Assembly: GCA_029263855.1 (NCBI GenBank)
Contig: JAJUFC010000007.1
Coordinates: forward strand, 62,001-126,000
Length of the DNA stretch: 64,000 nt
DNA from: Candidatus Thermochlorobacteriaceae bacterium
GTDB taxonomy: Bacteria; Bacteroidota; Chlorobiia; Chlorobiales; Thermochlorobacteraceae
Reading direction: 5' to 3'
A model generated the notes under the pieces. It was not told the DNA's origin, searched no databases, and saw only the letters and a list, made by a program, of their open reading frames with translations. Each line of letters starts with the position of its first letter. Position 1 is the stretch's first letter. Shown here in pieces: positions 25,577 to 34,544 of the stretch. A program made the position numbers and the translations under genes.

Positions 25577-27390
25577 TTTCTTTCGCCGATGTTTTAGGAT
25601 TAGACCTTGCCAAGAAAGCCTTGCTTCTTGCCGCCGTCGATGCGTCGCTTGGCGGCGTATTGATTCCTGCGACGGTGGGTTCGGGCAAGTCGACGCTCGC
25701 GCGCGCTTTCGCTCGCATTTTGCCCGAAGGCACGCCGTTTGTCGAACTGCCGCTCAACATCACCGAAGACCGCTTGCTCGGCGGATTGGACTTGGAAATC
25801 GCGCTCGCCACAGGAAAGCGCGTGATTGAAAAAGGATTGCTCGCCAAAGCCAATGGCGGCGTGCTGTATGTCGATTCGTTCAACTTGCTCGATTCCGTCA
25901 GCGAAGCGTATTTGATTGACGCGATGTCTCGCGGAACGGTCTTGATTGAGCGCGATGGCGTGAGCGACGCGCACGAAGCGCGATTTATTCTCATCGGCAC
26001 ATACAATCCCGCCGAAGGCGAGGTGCGAATGGGACTTTTAGACCGCATCGGATTGATTGTTCCTTTCGCGCCCAACAACGACGAAAAGTTCAGAGCCGAA
26101 GTCGTGCGTCGCGCGCATTCTCAAACGCATAATGACGATTCAGACGAGGACAAAATTTTTCAAGGGCTGATTCTTCAAGCGCGAGAGATTTTGCCGCGCG
26201 TGGACATTCGCGACGAAGAAATTTCGGGTCTCGTTCAAACCGCGATTTCGCTTGGCGTTGAAGGCAATCGCGCCGACGTGTTCGCCGTCAAAGCCGCGCT
26301 CGCTTCCGCCGCGCTCGCAGGACGATTGGACGTTGATGAAGAAGATTTGAAACTTGCCGCTCGATTGGTTTTGCTTCCGCGCGCCACGCGCATTCCCGAA
26401 AGCGAAGAACAGCAAAAGCAACCGCCGCCCCCCGAAGCGCAATCGCCCGCCGAACCCAATTCGCAAAGCGATTCGCCCGACAACGGCAATGAAACCAAGA
26501 GCGAACAAACGCCCGACCAAATCGAAGAACTCTTGCTCGAAGCGGTTGAATCGGACTTGCCTGAAAATTTGATGAACCTTGCCGCGTCAGCCAAACGCCG
26601 AAGCAAATCGGGCAGTCGCGGCGAAGCCTTGAACTATCGGCACGGGCGATACATTCGCTCCGAACAAGGCTCGCTCAAAAAAGGCAAACTCGCGCTCGTT
26701 CCGACCTTGATTCAAGCCGCGCCGTTTCAGCGCGTCCGCAATCGTTCTAATCGCCGACCATCGTCCGCGCTCATCATTACCAAAGACGACATTCGCATCA
26801 AACGCTTTCGCGACAAAGCGGGAACGCTTTTCGTCTTCATCGTCGATGCCTCTGGCTCAATGGCTCTGAACCGAATGCAACAAGCCAAAGGCGCGGTAAC
26901 CAAACTCTTGCAAGAAGCCTATGTGCATCGCGACCAAGTCGCCCTGATTGCTTTTCGCGGCAAGCAAGCCGAAACGCTTCTTCCGCCGTCACAGAGCGTC
27001 GATAGAGCCAAACGCGCCTTGGACGTGCTTCCAACGGGTGGCGGCACGCCGCTCGCCTCTGCGATGATGCTTGGCTTGGAGACAGCAAAGCAAATAAAAT
27101 CCAAAGGCATTACGCAAACGATGCTCGTGTTCATCACCGATGGGCGCGGCAATGTCGCGCTTGCCCATAGCGAAACGGACGCGAGCGACAAGCAGAAAAT
27201 CGCCGCTGAAATCGCCGCCCTCGCGCAAACCATCAACGCCGAAGGAATAAACTCCGTCGTGATTGACACGCAAACGGGCTATCTTTCGCGCGGCGAAGCC
27301 AAACGCCTCGCCGAACAACTTGGCGGACGATACATCTACCTTCCCAACGCCAAAGCCGAACAAATCGCGGCGGCGGTCAAAGCGTCTTGA
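25573..27390 (+). CDS. bchD: magnesium chelatase subunit D
   Basis: A 605-residue Mg-chelatase subunit. The N-terminal AAA+ domain keeps a P-loop-like PATVGSGKSTLAR and a BchI-like layout. A Pro/Gln/Glu-rich linker occupies about residues 275-325. The C-terminal von Willebrand A domain has the MIDAS motif DASGSM near residue 423, plus TGGGTPLASAM and FITDGRGN. BchD bridges BchI and the porphyrin-binding BchH, which is not in this window. The start overlaps the stop of the DUF2283 gene. Confidence 0.96.
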   Translation: MISFADVLGLDLAKKALLLAAVDASLGGVLIPATVGSGKSTLARAFARILPEGTPFVELPLNITEDRLLGGLDLEIALATGKRVIEKGLLAKANGGVLYVDSFNLLDSVSEAYLIDAMSRGTVLIERDGVSDAHEARFILIGTYNPAEGEVRMGLLDRIGLIVPFAPNNDEKFRAEVVRRAHSQTHNDDSDEDKIFQGLILQAREILPRVDIRDEEISGLVQTAISLGVEGNRADVFAVKAALASAALAGRLDVDEEDLKLAARLVLLPRATRIPESEEQQKQPPPPEAQSPAEPNSQSDSPDNGNETKSEQTPDQIEELLLEAVESDLPENLMNLAASAKRRSKSGSRGEALNYRHGRYIRSEQGSLKKGKLALVPTLIQAAPFQRVRNRSNRRPSSALIITKDDIRIKRFRDKAGTLFVFIVDASGSMALNRMQQAKGAVTKLLQEAYVHRDQVALIAFRGKQAETLLPPSQSVDRAKRALDVLPTGGGTPLASAMMLGLETAKQIKSKGITQTMLVFITDGRGNVALAHSETDASDKQKIAAEIAALAQTINAEGINSVVIDTQTGYLSRGEAKRLAEQLGGRYIYLPNAKAEQIAAAVKAS

Positions 27391-27392
27391 CT

Positions 27393-27415
27393 CGCCCCGC
27401 TTGCGCGGGAATGAC
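27393..27415. repeat. REP-like palindrome after bchD
   Basis: A GC-rich hairpin (CCCGC/GCGGG around TTGC) reads on the minus strand as CATTCCCGCGCAAGCGGGG, like the widespread REP-type palindromes. It lies between the convergent bchD and phosphoglucomutase genes. No second copy was noticed in the window, so the repeat status is unproven. Confidence 0.35.
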
Positions 27416-27462
27416 GTCTGAACAGAATTTCATATAAGTTAAACGCTCCCTTGTTCCTGCGC

Positions 27463-28848
27463 TTACGCCTTTGCCAAGCGTTCCGCAAAGGCGAGCGCGT
27501 TTTTCACTTTCTCTTCCGAATCGGCTTCGCAGTAGAGGCGCAAGACAGGCTCGGTGCCGCTTGGACGAATCAAGAGCCAACCGCCTTCAAAGAAGTATTT
27601 GTATCCATCGAGATTCTCGAAGCCAATCACTTTATAGCCCGCGATTTCTTTGAAGTCGCCTTTGCTTGCGCGCTCGATGGCGCGTTGTTTTTCTTCTTCG
27701 GTCAAATGCGCGTCGATGCGGTCGTAGGCGAAGAACCCGAACTCGTCGTAAAGTTCTCCAACAAGTTCGGCTAACGTTTTCTTTCGCTTCGCCATAATTT
27801 CCAGCATCAGCAAGCCGATGTAAATGCCGTCGCGTTCAGGCAGGTGCGCGGTAACGCCGATGCCGCCCGATTCTTCGCCGCCCATCAAGACATTGTTCGT
27901 CGTCATCAATTTTCCAACATGCTTAAATCCGATGGGCAAGTTGTGGCATTTGAGATTGTGTTTGTGGCAGAGTTTATCGATGACTTGCGTGAGCGCATAG
28001 GTTCGCGCCACTTCGCCCGACATCTTTTTTTCTTCGACGAGGTATTTCAAAATGATGGCGAAAATTTTGTGCGAATCGATATACTCGCCGCGCTCGTCCA
28101 TCATTCCGATTCTATCCGCGTCGCCGTCGTTGAGGATTGCCACTTGCAGTTTTTCGGATTTGAAGACGGGGAAATAATCTTGCAAGTAGTTGGGAATTGG
28201 TTCGGGGTTGATGCCGTCGAAAGTGGGATTGATGGCGCAGTGATACTCGCTGACGCATTCGCCCAAGAGCGCTTTGACGACGCCCTGCCCTGCGCCGAAC
28301 ATCGCGTTGTGTCCGATTTTCAAGTTCGCCTTTCGAATCGCGTCGAGGTCGAGTTCGGCTTTGAGCGCGTTGGCGTAGAAGGCTTTGACATCGACGCGTT
28401 CAATGAGCGTTGCGTTTTTTTGAATCGCGTAGTTGGGGTCGACGCTCGGTAGCAATTTTTCGATGTCGGCGATTTGTTCGGGGTGCGCCGAGCCGCCGTA
28501 ATCGGCTTTGACCTTGAAGCCGTTGTAAGTCGGCGGGTTGTGCGAAGCGGTTATCATCACGCCGCCCGCAAGGTTGTTTCGTTTCACATACATCGACACT
28601 GCTGGCGTTGGCACGAAGGTGTCAGAGAGAAACGTTCGAATGCCCATTGAGGAAAACACATCAGCCACGTAGTTAGCGAATTGCTTTGACATAAATCGCG
28701 TGTCGTAGCCGATGCACACGCCATTTTTGAGGTTTTGGTGTTCGAGAAAATACCTGCCTGTTGCAAGCGAAACCTGTTTGAGATTTTCAAAGGTGTAATC
28801 TTTGGCGATGATAGCGCGCCAGCCATCTGTTCCGAATTTGATGTTCAT
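27463..28848 (-). CDS. phosphoglucomutase/phosphomannomutase family protein
   Basis: A 461-residue alpha-D-phosphohexomutase. Phosphoserine loop GVMITASHNPPTYNG (near residue 99), metal loop NDGDADRIG, sugar-binding GGEESGGIG and phosphate-binding RPSGTEPVLR are all present, so the enzyme should be active. The start at 28848 gives the family-typical MNIKFGTDGWRAI; a 16-residue longer frame has no support. It interconverts hexose 1- and 6-phosphates, linking to Pgi and the glucan enzyme in this window. It is on the same strand as the pspA operon, 129 bases downstream of pspA. Confidence 0.95.
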   Translation of the reverse strand: MNIKFGTDGWRAIIAKDYTFENLKQVSLATGRYFLEHQNLKNGVCIGYDTRFMSKQFANYVADVFSSMGIRTFLSDTFVPTPAVSMYVKRNNLAGGVMITASHNPPTYNGFKVKADYGGSAHPEQIADIEKLLPSVDPNYAIQKNATLIERVDVKAFYANALKAELDLDAIRKANLKIGHNAMFGAGQGVVKALLGECVSEYHCAINPTFDGINPEPIPNYLQDYFPVFKSEKLQVAILNDGDADRIGMMDERGEYIDSHKIFAIILKYLVEEKKMSGEVARTYALTQVIDKLCHKHNLKCHNLPIGFKHVGKLMTTNNVLMGGEESGGIGVTAHLPERDGIYIGLLMLEIMAKRKKTLAELVGELYDEFGFFAYDRIDAHLTEEEKQRAIERASKGDFKEIAGYKVIGFENLDGYKYFFEGGWLLIRPSGTEPVLRLYCEADSEEKVKNALAFAERLAKA

Positions 28849-28977
28849 TTGAAGTTTGTTTTTTATGAGCGTCAAAAATACGATACGCGGCGGCAATTTT
28901 CTGTTTGAATCAGCCTTAAAAGCGAAAAGGCTTCTTGTTCGGAAGCCCTTTCAATGGTCGTGATTTCAAATTGCGCG

Positions 28978-29712
28978 TTAGCCTGCTTTTGGGGTTTCTG
29001 CGGGCAACATTCCCATTTTGCGTTTAAGTTCGAGCAGTGAATCGCTGGGCGCGCCCGACGTCGACGGTGCTTTCAAGGCTTTCTCGATTTGGTCATCGAG
29101 GCTTGTCGCGTTCTCGGCGATTTTGCCATAGGCTTCCGCGAGCGATTCTTCTTGATTGACTTTTTCTTTCATCTTTTCAAGCATCGCGACCGTGCCGTCC
29201 GAATCCACGCCTGAAAGTTGTTGATTGATTTTGCGCATCGATTCTGCCGTTCTCGCCCGCGCTTTGAGCGTGATGAGTTCGTTTTCATACTTGGCGATGT
29301 TTTGGCGGAGTTTGTCGACTTTGATCTGCAAATTGTCGGCGAGTTGTTGTTGCGTGGCGTGCTGTTGAAGCAAGTCGTTTCCGCGCGCTTCGAACTCGGC
29401 TTTTTTGTTCAAGGCTTCGGTGGCGAGACGCTCGGCTTCCGCTATGTCCATTTCGCCTTTCGAGGCGCGTTGCAAGAGAAGCATCGCCTTGCGCTCGTAA
29501 TCTTGCGCGACGCGCAGTTGGTCTTCCCCGTCTTTTTTGAGGCGAATCGCCGAGGCTTTGACTTGCGCGAGACTTTGCATCGAGACGGCGAAATTTTGCT
29601 TCAATTCTCGAATGCCTTGCTCGGTCATTTTCACGGGGTCTTCGAGCTTATCGACGGCGGCGTGCGCTTCGGATTGGGCGACGCGGAAAATGCGCTTGAA
29701 TAATCCTGCCAT
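28978..29712 (-). CDS. PspA/IM30-family membrane-stress protein
   Basis: A 244-residue, almost wholly helical protein of the PspA/Vipp1 (ESCRT-III-like) family. The N-terminal MAGLFKRIFRVAQSEAHAAV forms an amphipathic membrane helix. The coiled-coil hairpin and DDQIEKALKAPST region follow, with KRKMGMLPAETPKAG at the C-terminus. Such proteins coat and repair damaged inner membrane. It is the last gene of a long minus-strand operon with YbjN-like, J-domain, DUF1190-like, ATP-grasp and DUF350 genes. No pspB, pspC or pspF is nearby, so control must differ from the E. coli Psp system. Confidence 0.93.
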   Translation of the reverse strand: MAGLFKRIFRVAQSEAHAAVDKLEDPVKMTEQGIRELKQNFAVSMQSLAQVKASAIRLKKDGEDQLRVAQDYERKAMLLLQRASKGEMDIAEAERLATEALNKKAEFEARGNDLLQQHATQQQLADNLQIKVDKLRQNIAKYENELITLKARARTAESMRKINQQLSGVDSDGTVAMLEKMKEKVNQEESLAEAYGKIAENATSLDDQIEKALKAPSTSGAPSDSLLELKRKMGMLPAETPKAG

Positions 29713-29748
29713 AAATTTTTCTCCCTGAAATTTTGCGTTGACGATGAT

Positions 29749-30165
29749 TTACTTTTTGGCGTAGTTCAAAAGTTCCGCGCTATGCTCCGCCATCGCGAAT
29801 GAAAGCGCGTTGATGGAGGCTTGAAGTTCGTTGGCGTCGAGGTTTTCGATTTGAAGCGTGTCGCGGAAGAAGAGACGCTTTTCGTCGTCGTCAATCGCAA
29901 ACGCGCCGTGAACGAGCGTTTGGTTCATTTGCAAAAGCCGTTTGTAGAGTTCGTTGCGCTTTTCTTTGTCTTGCGGCAAATGCATAATGAGTTGCTCCAA
30001 AATGAGAAGCGGCGGCTCGCAATCGATGATGAGATTCTTGATGCCGTCTTCTTCGTTTTCGACGATGACGAGTTCGTTTTGCTCGTCTTCTTTGACGATT
30101 TTCAAGTCCATTTCAAGCAAAAGGTTCTTGATTTGAATGAACTTGTCGGAAGTGGTTTCGGTCAT
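29749..30165 (-). CDS. YbjN/CesT-like small protein
   Basis: A 138-residue protein with the fold pattern of the YbjN/Tir-chaperone (CesT) superfamily: an N-terminal helix, then LVIVENEEDGIKNLIIDCEPPLLILEQLIMHLP, KRLLQMNQTLVHGAFAIDDDEKRLFFRDTLQ and a closing helical segment. Family members bind partners as dimers, and YbjN-like genes often sit beside pspA homologs. It starts 12 bases after the J-domain gene and ends 36 bases before pspA. It is probably a chaperone-like partner of PspA. Confidence 0.75.
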   Translation of the reverse strand: MTETTSDKFIQIKNLLLEMDLKIVKEDEQNELVIVENEEDGIKNLIIDCEPPLLILEQLIMHLPQDKEKRNELYKRLLQMNQTLVHGAFAIDDDEKRLFFRDTLQIENLDANELQASINALSFAMAEHSAELLNYAKK

Positions 30166-30177
30166 TCTTTGAAAGGT

Positions 30178-30597
30178 TTAAGTTGAACGAGATTGCAAAT
30201 GTTTTTCTAACGCTTGATAGGCTTCGTTGAGCCGCTTGGCGAGTTCGGTGGCGGTTTTTTGTTTTTCGGGGTCGCCTGAAAATTTATCGGGGTGATACTG
30301 CTTCATCAATTTGCGATACGCTTTTTTGACGGTTTCTAAATCCGCGCCGTAAGGAATTTCCAAGTTCGCGTAATAGCCCGCGATTTTTTCGTCTCTCGTC
30401 GGTTCGCGTTTTGGCGGCGGTTCGTATGTTCGGTAGTTTTTGTAAGACGGCTCAAAGTCATCATCTAATCTCATTTTGTGGCGTAAGCGTTCTTCCCACG
30501 CTTCGAACTCGCGCAGAAAATCACGACTAAACGATTCGTTTGCGGAAGCGCGATTGGCTTCGATGATTCGCCATAATCTTTCCAGAACGCTACTCAT
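30178..30597 (-). CDS. J-domain (DnaJ-like) co-chaperone
   Basis: A 139-residue protein with a C-terminal J domain (about residues 77-135). It contains YYANLEIPYGADLETVKKAYRK and the HPD triad in MKQYHPDKF, near residue 104, so it should stimulate an Hsp70. The N-terminal 75 residues are charged helix and a Pro-rich linker with no known domain. The gene lies 12 bases from each neighbour within the pspA operon, which suggests recruiting DnaK to remodel PspA or another operon product (inference). Confidence 0.9.
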   Translation of the reverse strand: MSSVLERLWRIIEANRASANESFSRDFLREFEAWEERLRHKMRLDDDFEPSYKNYRTYEPPPKREPTRDEKIAGYYANLEIPYGADLETVKKAYRKLMKQYHPDKFSGDPEKQKTATELAKRLNEAYQALEKHLQSRST

Positions 30598-30609
30598 AGA
30601 TTTGCTCTA

Positions 30610-31239
30610 TCAGGATAAACTTTTGAGATAACTCCACCCTTCGCCCATAATGTCTTCCATTGAAATACCGTCTTCTTCGTTGCCGGGCATAATGAAGGCG
30701 GCATCGCCCAAGCAGAATTCGAAGTCGAGCGAGTTGATGGCGGCTAACACTCTGCCGAAAGTTTCTTGTCGCCAATAATCGCGTTCGGGGATTGAGTCAA
30801 TGATTTCAAAAAATCGGTCGAGGCTTCGGTCGTTTTCAAAGAGAAAGCACAGCGTGATGACGACGTAATACTTGCTATTGCTGTATCGATACATTTCATT
30901 GACGCGCTCGCCCATTTCTTCTTCTTCGGTGGCGATGCTCATTTCAATTTCGTTGACCCAATTCTCGAACTCGGCTTCGGCGGCTTCAGCGTCGGTGATG
31001 ACGTCCCAATAGCCGTATTCGAAGAAGTGTTGATTTTCAATGAGGAGCGCGGCGAGGCGTTTGTAGAAGCGGCGTTTTTCTTCGGGGGTTTCGTCGTCGG
31101 CGCTTTCGTCGATGATGCGATGCGCTTTTGAACGCAAGCCTTCGTCGCCAAAGGCGTTGATGGCGACTTGGATTCCGATGAAGACGCTTTCGCCTCGTCG
31201 TTTTCCGAAAAGATTTGAGAAAAAGTTTCTGCGATTCAT
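30610..31239 (-). CDS. hypothetical acidic protein, possibly DUF1517-like
   Basis: A 209-residue soluble acidic protein. The basic N-terminus (NRRNFFSNLFGKRRGE) could touch membrane. The core has helices and the segment NSKYYVVITLCFLFENDRS, which reminds me of the DUF1517 family of cyanobacteria and plants; this is tentative. The start overlaps the upstream small gene by four bases (ATGA). Membership in the pspA operon is the only functional clue. Confidence 0.7.
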   Translation of the reverse strand: MNRRNFFSNLFGKRRGESVFIGIQVAINAFGDEGLRSKAHRIIDESADDETPEEKRRFYKRLAALLIENQHFFEYGYWDVITDAEAAEAEFENWVNEIEMSIATEEEEMGERVNEMYRYSNSKYYVVITLCFLFENDRSLDRFFEIIDSIPERDYWRQETFGRVLAAINSLDFEFCLGDAAFIMPGNEEDGISMEDIMGEGWSYLKSLS

Positions 31240-31481
31240 TTGAGGAAACTGCCTTTTTTAAGTTGTTTCAACTCTCTTTTGATTTGGTCGAGCGTCAAGC
31301 GCTCAAACATTTTTTTTCGTTCCTCGGCGTAGTTGCCCTTCCGCTGCCTGAACTGATTGACGAAACGCATCGCGTTGGATACGCCAAATTTTTTGCAGAG
31401 CGCTTTTATTATTTCTTCGTTCAGTTCGCTCTGCGTGAGCATTGCTTTTTCTTGTTTTGACTGTTTTTCTTTCAGTTTCAT
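31236..31481 (-). CDS. small basic helical protein paired with a PIN gene, putative antitoxin
   Basis: An 81-residue, Lys/Glu-rich helical protein (KEKQSKQEKAMLTQSELN, ALCKKFGVSNAMRFVNQF). It directly follows the PIN-domain gene. If the PIN frame is corrected by one base, its stop overlaps this ATG by four bases. Small helical proteins beside PIN genes are usually antitoxins, although here the order is toxin first. The stop overlaps the next gene by four bases. Confidence 0.6.
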   Translation of the reverse strand: MKLKEKQSKQEKAMLTQSELNEEIIKALCKKFGVSNAMRFVNQFRQRKGNYAEERKKMFERLTLDQIKRELKQLKKGSFLK

Positions 31482-31520
31482 TTCGCTATACGTTCAATAA
31501 GTTCGATAGGATTAGCGATT

Positions 31521-31919
31521 TCAATGCCGCTCTTGGCGATTTTTTTTTGCTCTGTTGTAAAGTTTGTCATCGGCTGTGCAAAAGCAAGTCGCGTTAGCGA
31601 ACTCGGCGCTTGCTAAATGCAGCGCGTCCAACAACGACAATCCCAATCCCGACAATTCATTGGCGCGCTTCTCGATTGGTTCGTTCAGTTCTATATGCGT
31701 TTTTGCCAACTTCAACGTTTCAAGCGCAAAGATTTTGCGAAACTCATCGGGGTTTCGGGAAATTTCATAAAGCAAGACATCAGATGAGCAGAGTTCTATC
31801 TTGCCTGCCGCCACCAAATCCAATGCGACCAGAACTGCTTCGGCTTCTATTTTGACTCTCGCGGAAGCAGGCGCATCGTTTGGTCGTTGAATGCTACACG
31901 TGTCTAAATAAATTTTCAT
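31521..31919 (-). CDS. PIN-domain protein (VapC-like), apparently frameshifted near its 3' end
   Basis: A 132-residue PIN-fold RNase-like protein. Acidic residues expected at the metal site are seen in KIYLDTCSIQRP (Asp6), LYEISRN, SLLDALHLASAEF and CTADDKLYNRAK. The start at 31919 lies two bases after the stop of the lipoprotein gene. The as-read C-terminus (KKNRQERH) is abrupt. Removing one A from the A9 run at 31540-31548 gives instead KIAKSGIEIANPIELIERIA, a normal PIN ending, with a TGA at 31478-31480 overlapping the next ATG. The intact gene would be 31478-31919. The break could be real, a slippage site or a sequencing error. Confidence 0.75.
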   Translation of the reverse strand: MKIYLDTCSIQRPNDAPASARVKIEAEAVLVALDLVAAGKIELCSSDVLLYEISRNPDEFRKIFALETLKLAKTHIELNEPIEKRANELSGLGLSLLDALHLASAEFANATCFCTADDKLYNRAKKNRQERH

Positions 31920-31921
31920 TG

Positions 31922-33301
31922 TCAGCCGCCTGAAAATCCGCCGCTTCGCCCCCACGAGCCAGAGCGGCTACTGCTTCTTGCGCCAAGCGAGCGCGTTCCG
32001 CTACGGCTGACGTTGGTCGAGACGCGCCCGAATCCGCTCGGCTTCGTTTTGCCAACGCCCGCAAGCCCGCCCGTCGTGCGCGAGGCAAAGGCGGTTGGAC
32101 GGCGAACTGGCTGATAGGTCGGTCTTGAAATTCTTGCGGGCGCGCGACTTCCGTAGTAGCCATAGTTGAACGCGGGATAAAAAAACGGCGACGGCATGAA
32201 CATCGGGAACGCCCAAAAAAACCAAGGAAAGAAGAACGGGCTTCCGCCGTAGTGATAGATGTTCGTTACTTGTCCATTCGGCGCGGTTTCGGTGGTCGGC
32301 ACTTTTTTGGCTTGCTCAATCTCTTCAGGCTTTGCATTGGGAACGCTCGCAACGGCTTCGCTGATTGGCACGGCAGGCTTGAAGTTTGTTGCCGCCATCA
32401 TCGTAACGGGGATTCCCTTTTCTTTTATCGTCGCGAAATCGTCGTTCAAATCGTCGAGTTCGGTCGTTTGAGATTCTGACGGCGAGAGATACATCACGCT
32501 TTTTACGCCGAGCGACTGCAATTTATCGGCTGACGGGATTTTTGCGACGTAGCGATTGTCAAATTCGGCTTCCGCGTTTTGCGGCGCGTTCAATCGTCGA
32601 TTGTCCAAGAGCATCACCGTTGCGGCTTTGTCGCTCCGCTTTTCTTTTTTGGCTTCGACTTCAGCGGCGTAATAGACGAGCGCGCCCAAGACTTCGTGCG
32701 ACTTGACCACGCCTTTCGGGTGCGGATAGTTGTCGAACCCCAACACCACGTCGGCGACTTCGCTCATCGCCGCCGCAAACGCGACCGATTCCTTTCCGTC
32801 TAGATCCGCAATCAAAAAAATCGTTTCAGGATTGTTGCTTCGCTTGATGAGTTCGCGCATTCCCAAGCCTCGCGAGTAGGCTTCCTTCATTTCAGGCGTG
32901 CATATCGGCTTGATTTGCGATTTGAGCGACGGTTGCGAGAGCGATTGCGCCAAAGTCGCCACGACAAAGGGTTTCCACTCGCTTCGCTTCGGCTCGTAGG
33001 CTTTGAGCAGTTCGCTTGGTTCGAGATAAGCCGACCATGAAAGCGAGCCTTTGCTATCCACCGCCATTACGTCGGGCAAAGAAATGTTGTTGGATTCCGC
33101 GCCGACGCTCCACCCTTCCTTTTTTTGAAGTTCGAGCGCGTCGTTTTCTTCGACAACGCCTTCATCGTCGCCGCACCCTTGCGCAATGCCTGAAACGGAC
33201 AGCAACGCGGCAAGCGTGCCGAGTTTGGCAAGTCGCAGATTGGCTTCGCGTCGCGTGATGGATTCTTCCCACCACGATTTTTGCTCAATGTTTTCGCTCA
33301 T
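31922..33301 (-). CDS. DUF1190-like (YgiB/YjfM-like) lipoprotein
   Basis: A 459-residue exported protein. The N-terminus has paired Arg (TRREANLRLAKLG) and a hydrophobic stretch ending in GIAQGC, a plausible Tat-type lipoprotein signal. The central domain (about 100-330) is not recognised. A Pro/Phe/Tyr-rich segment (GGSPFFFPWFFWAFPMFMP) leads to a Ser/Arg/Gly-rich tail (RSGSWGRSGGFSGG). This tail, and the position next to a glutathionylspermidine-synthase-like gene, match the YgiB-YgiC and YjfM-YjfC pairs of E. coli. The lipoprotein could be the substrate or partner of the ligase. Confidence 0.7.
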   Translation of the reverse strand: MSENIEQKSWWEESITRREANLRLAKLGTLAALLSVSGIAQGCGDDEGVVEENDALELQKKEGWSVGAESNNISLPDVMAVDSKGSLSWSAYLEPSELLKAYEPKRSEWKPFVVATLAQSLSQPSLKSQIKPICTPEMKEAYSRGLGMRELIKRSNNPETIFLIADLDGKESVAFAAAMSEVADVVLGFDNYPHPKGVVKSHEVLGALVYYAAEVEAKKEKRSDKAATVMLLDNRRLNAPQNAEAEFDNRYVAKIPSADKLQSLGVKSVMYLSPSESQTTELDDLNDDFATIKEKGIPVTMMAATNFKPAVPISEAVASVPNAKPEEIEQAKKVPTTETAPNGQVTNIYHYGGSPFFFPWFFWAFPMFMPSPFFYPAFNYGYYGSRAPARISRPTYQPVRRPTAFASRTTGGLAGVGKTKPSGFGRVSTNVSRSGTRSLGARSSSRSGSWGRSGGFSGG

Positions 33302-33314
33302 TGCTTTGCAGAAC

Positions 33315-34544
33315 TTATCGTTTCAAAAATGTTGCCGCGCATTGCGCGCTGTAATCGGTTGCTTGCTTGGCGACGCGCGTGAAAATCCCCGAAGCGCGAC
33401 CCGCGACAAGATAAATCCCGTAGTTCGTATTTCTGTCATCTTTGATGGCATCGAAGTAGCGTTGCAGAATCCAACGATGTGGATTCGCTTTTTGTAGCGA
33501 GGCGTTCCAAATTTCTTCCGAGACGTGATTTCCAATGATGACTTCATCGCCTTCACAACCGTAATCGGATTTTAAAACCCACTCGTTTTTTTGGAGAGAC
33601 GCTTTTTCTAACGCATCGCAGACACGCAGGGTTTCGGGGATATACGCTCGAATCGCGTTTTGGTTTTCAGGGCTGAATTGTTCGAGATGCGTCCAAAGGA
33701 ACGCAAGCGAGAGTTTGTTTTGCGTCAAGACCGAGCCAAAGGGGTTTACGATGGCGATTTTGCCTTCCCTCTCGGCTTCGATGAGCCACAACAATTCGGT
33801 CGCCAAAGGCTCGCTATCTTCAAACGGCTCGCCGTCGAGCCACGCCGATTCCCGCTCGCCCCACCAATCGGTTTTGTAATGACGATAGACGATGTCGACT
33901 TCGGTTTCAAACAGCGTAATGTCGCCTCGCGAGTTTTTTCCCAAATTTCTCGGAGAGCCTAACACGACTTTCACGCCGCGCGATTCAAACCAACGGCGAT
34001 AGAGTTCAATCATCGATAAATCTTCGGGCAAATCGGTTGGATAAACGACGCCGAGCGTCGGCGCAGGCTTGATTTCAGAGACGCTTTGGTGATAGCATCG
34101 CAAAACCGCGTCGCAAAACGTCCGCTCAAATTGTTCGTTTGGGTTTATTAAGTTTTCTTGTTGGAGAATTTGATTCAGAATAACGGCTTCGGCTTCGCCG
34201 CTGGGCGTATCGCTGTTCATTTCGCAAATTTGAATGCACCCGTCGTTTGCGATGAACGTATCGAGCCGCGCAATCGCGTGCCACGCGCCGCCCGATGAAA
34301 GCCACATCAGTTTTTGAAACGGCGTGAGATGGAAAAAGTCGTCCAAGTAGGTTGGGTTATTCCAAACGAGTTGGGCGAGTTCGTGATAGACTTTGCCGAT
34401 GGATTCTGCGGCGCGGCAGAGTTGGGCGTAAGTTTGTTGCGAAATGATGATGGGTTGGGTTCGGAAACGCTCCTCGCCATTGAGCCAAGCGTCGGAAATG
34501 ATTCCCGTTTTGAGAAGCGCGGCGGCGAGTTCATTGTAGGTCAT
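33315..34544 (-). CDS. glutathionylspermidine-synthase-like ATP-grasp ligase
   Basis: A 409-residue ATP-grasp enzyme of the GSP-synthase C-terminal family (YgiC/YjfC type), without the amidase domain of E. coli Gsp. Landmarks: ICEMNSDTPSGEAEAVIL (near residue 110), a central substrate region VDIVYRHYKTDWW, IVNPFGSVLTQNKLSLAFL and the ATP-grasp segment WVLKSDYGCEGDEVIIG. It should form an amide bond between a carboxylate and an amine, perhaps a peptide, a polyamine or a lipoprotein side chain. It starts directly at the stop of the TPR histidine kinase gene and precedes the DUF1190-like gene by 13 bases. Confidence 0.88.
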   Translation of the reverse strand: MTYNELAAALLKTGIISDAWLNGEERFRTQPIIISQQTYAQLCRAAESIGKVYHELAQLVWNNPTYLDDFFHLTPFQKLMWLSSGGAWHAIARLDTFIANDGCIQICEMNSDTPSGEAEAVILNQILQQENLINPNEQFERTFCDAVLRCYHQSVSEIKPAPTLGVVYPTDLPEDLSMIELYRRWFESRGVKVVLGSPRNLGKNSRGDITLFETEVDIVYRHYKTDWWGERESAWLDGEPFEDSEPLATELLWLIEAEREGKIAIVNPFGSVLTQNKLSLAFLWTHLEQFSPENQNAIRAYIPETLRVCDALEKASLQKNEWVLKSDYGCEGDEVIIGNHVSEEIWNASLQKANPHRWILQRYFDAIKDDRNTNYGIYLVAGRASGIFTRVAKQATDYSAQCAATFLKR

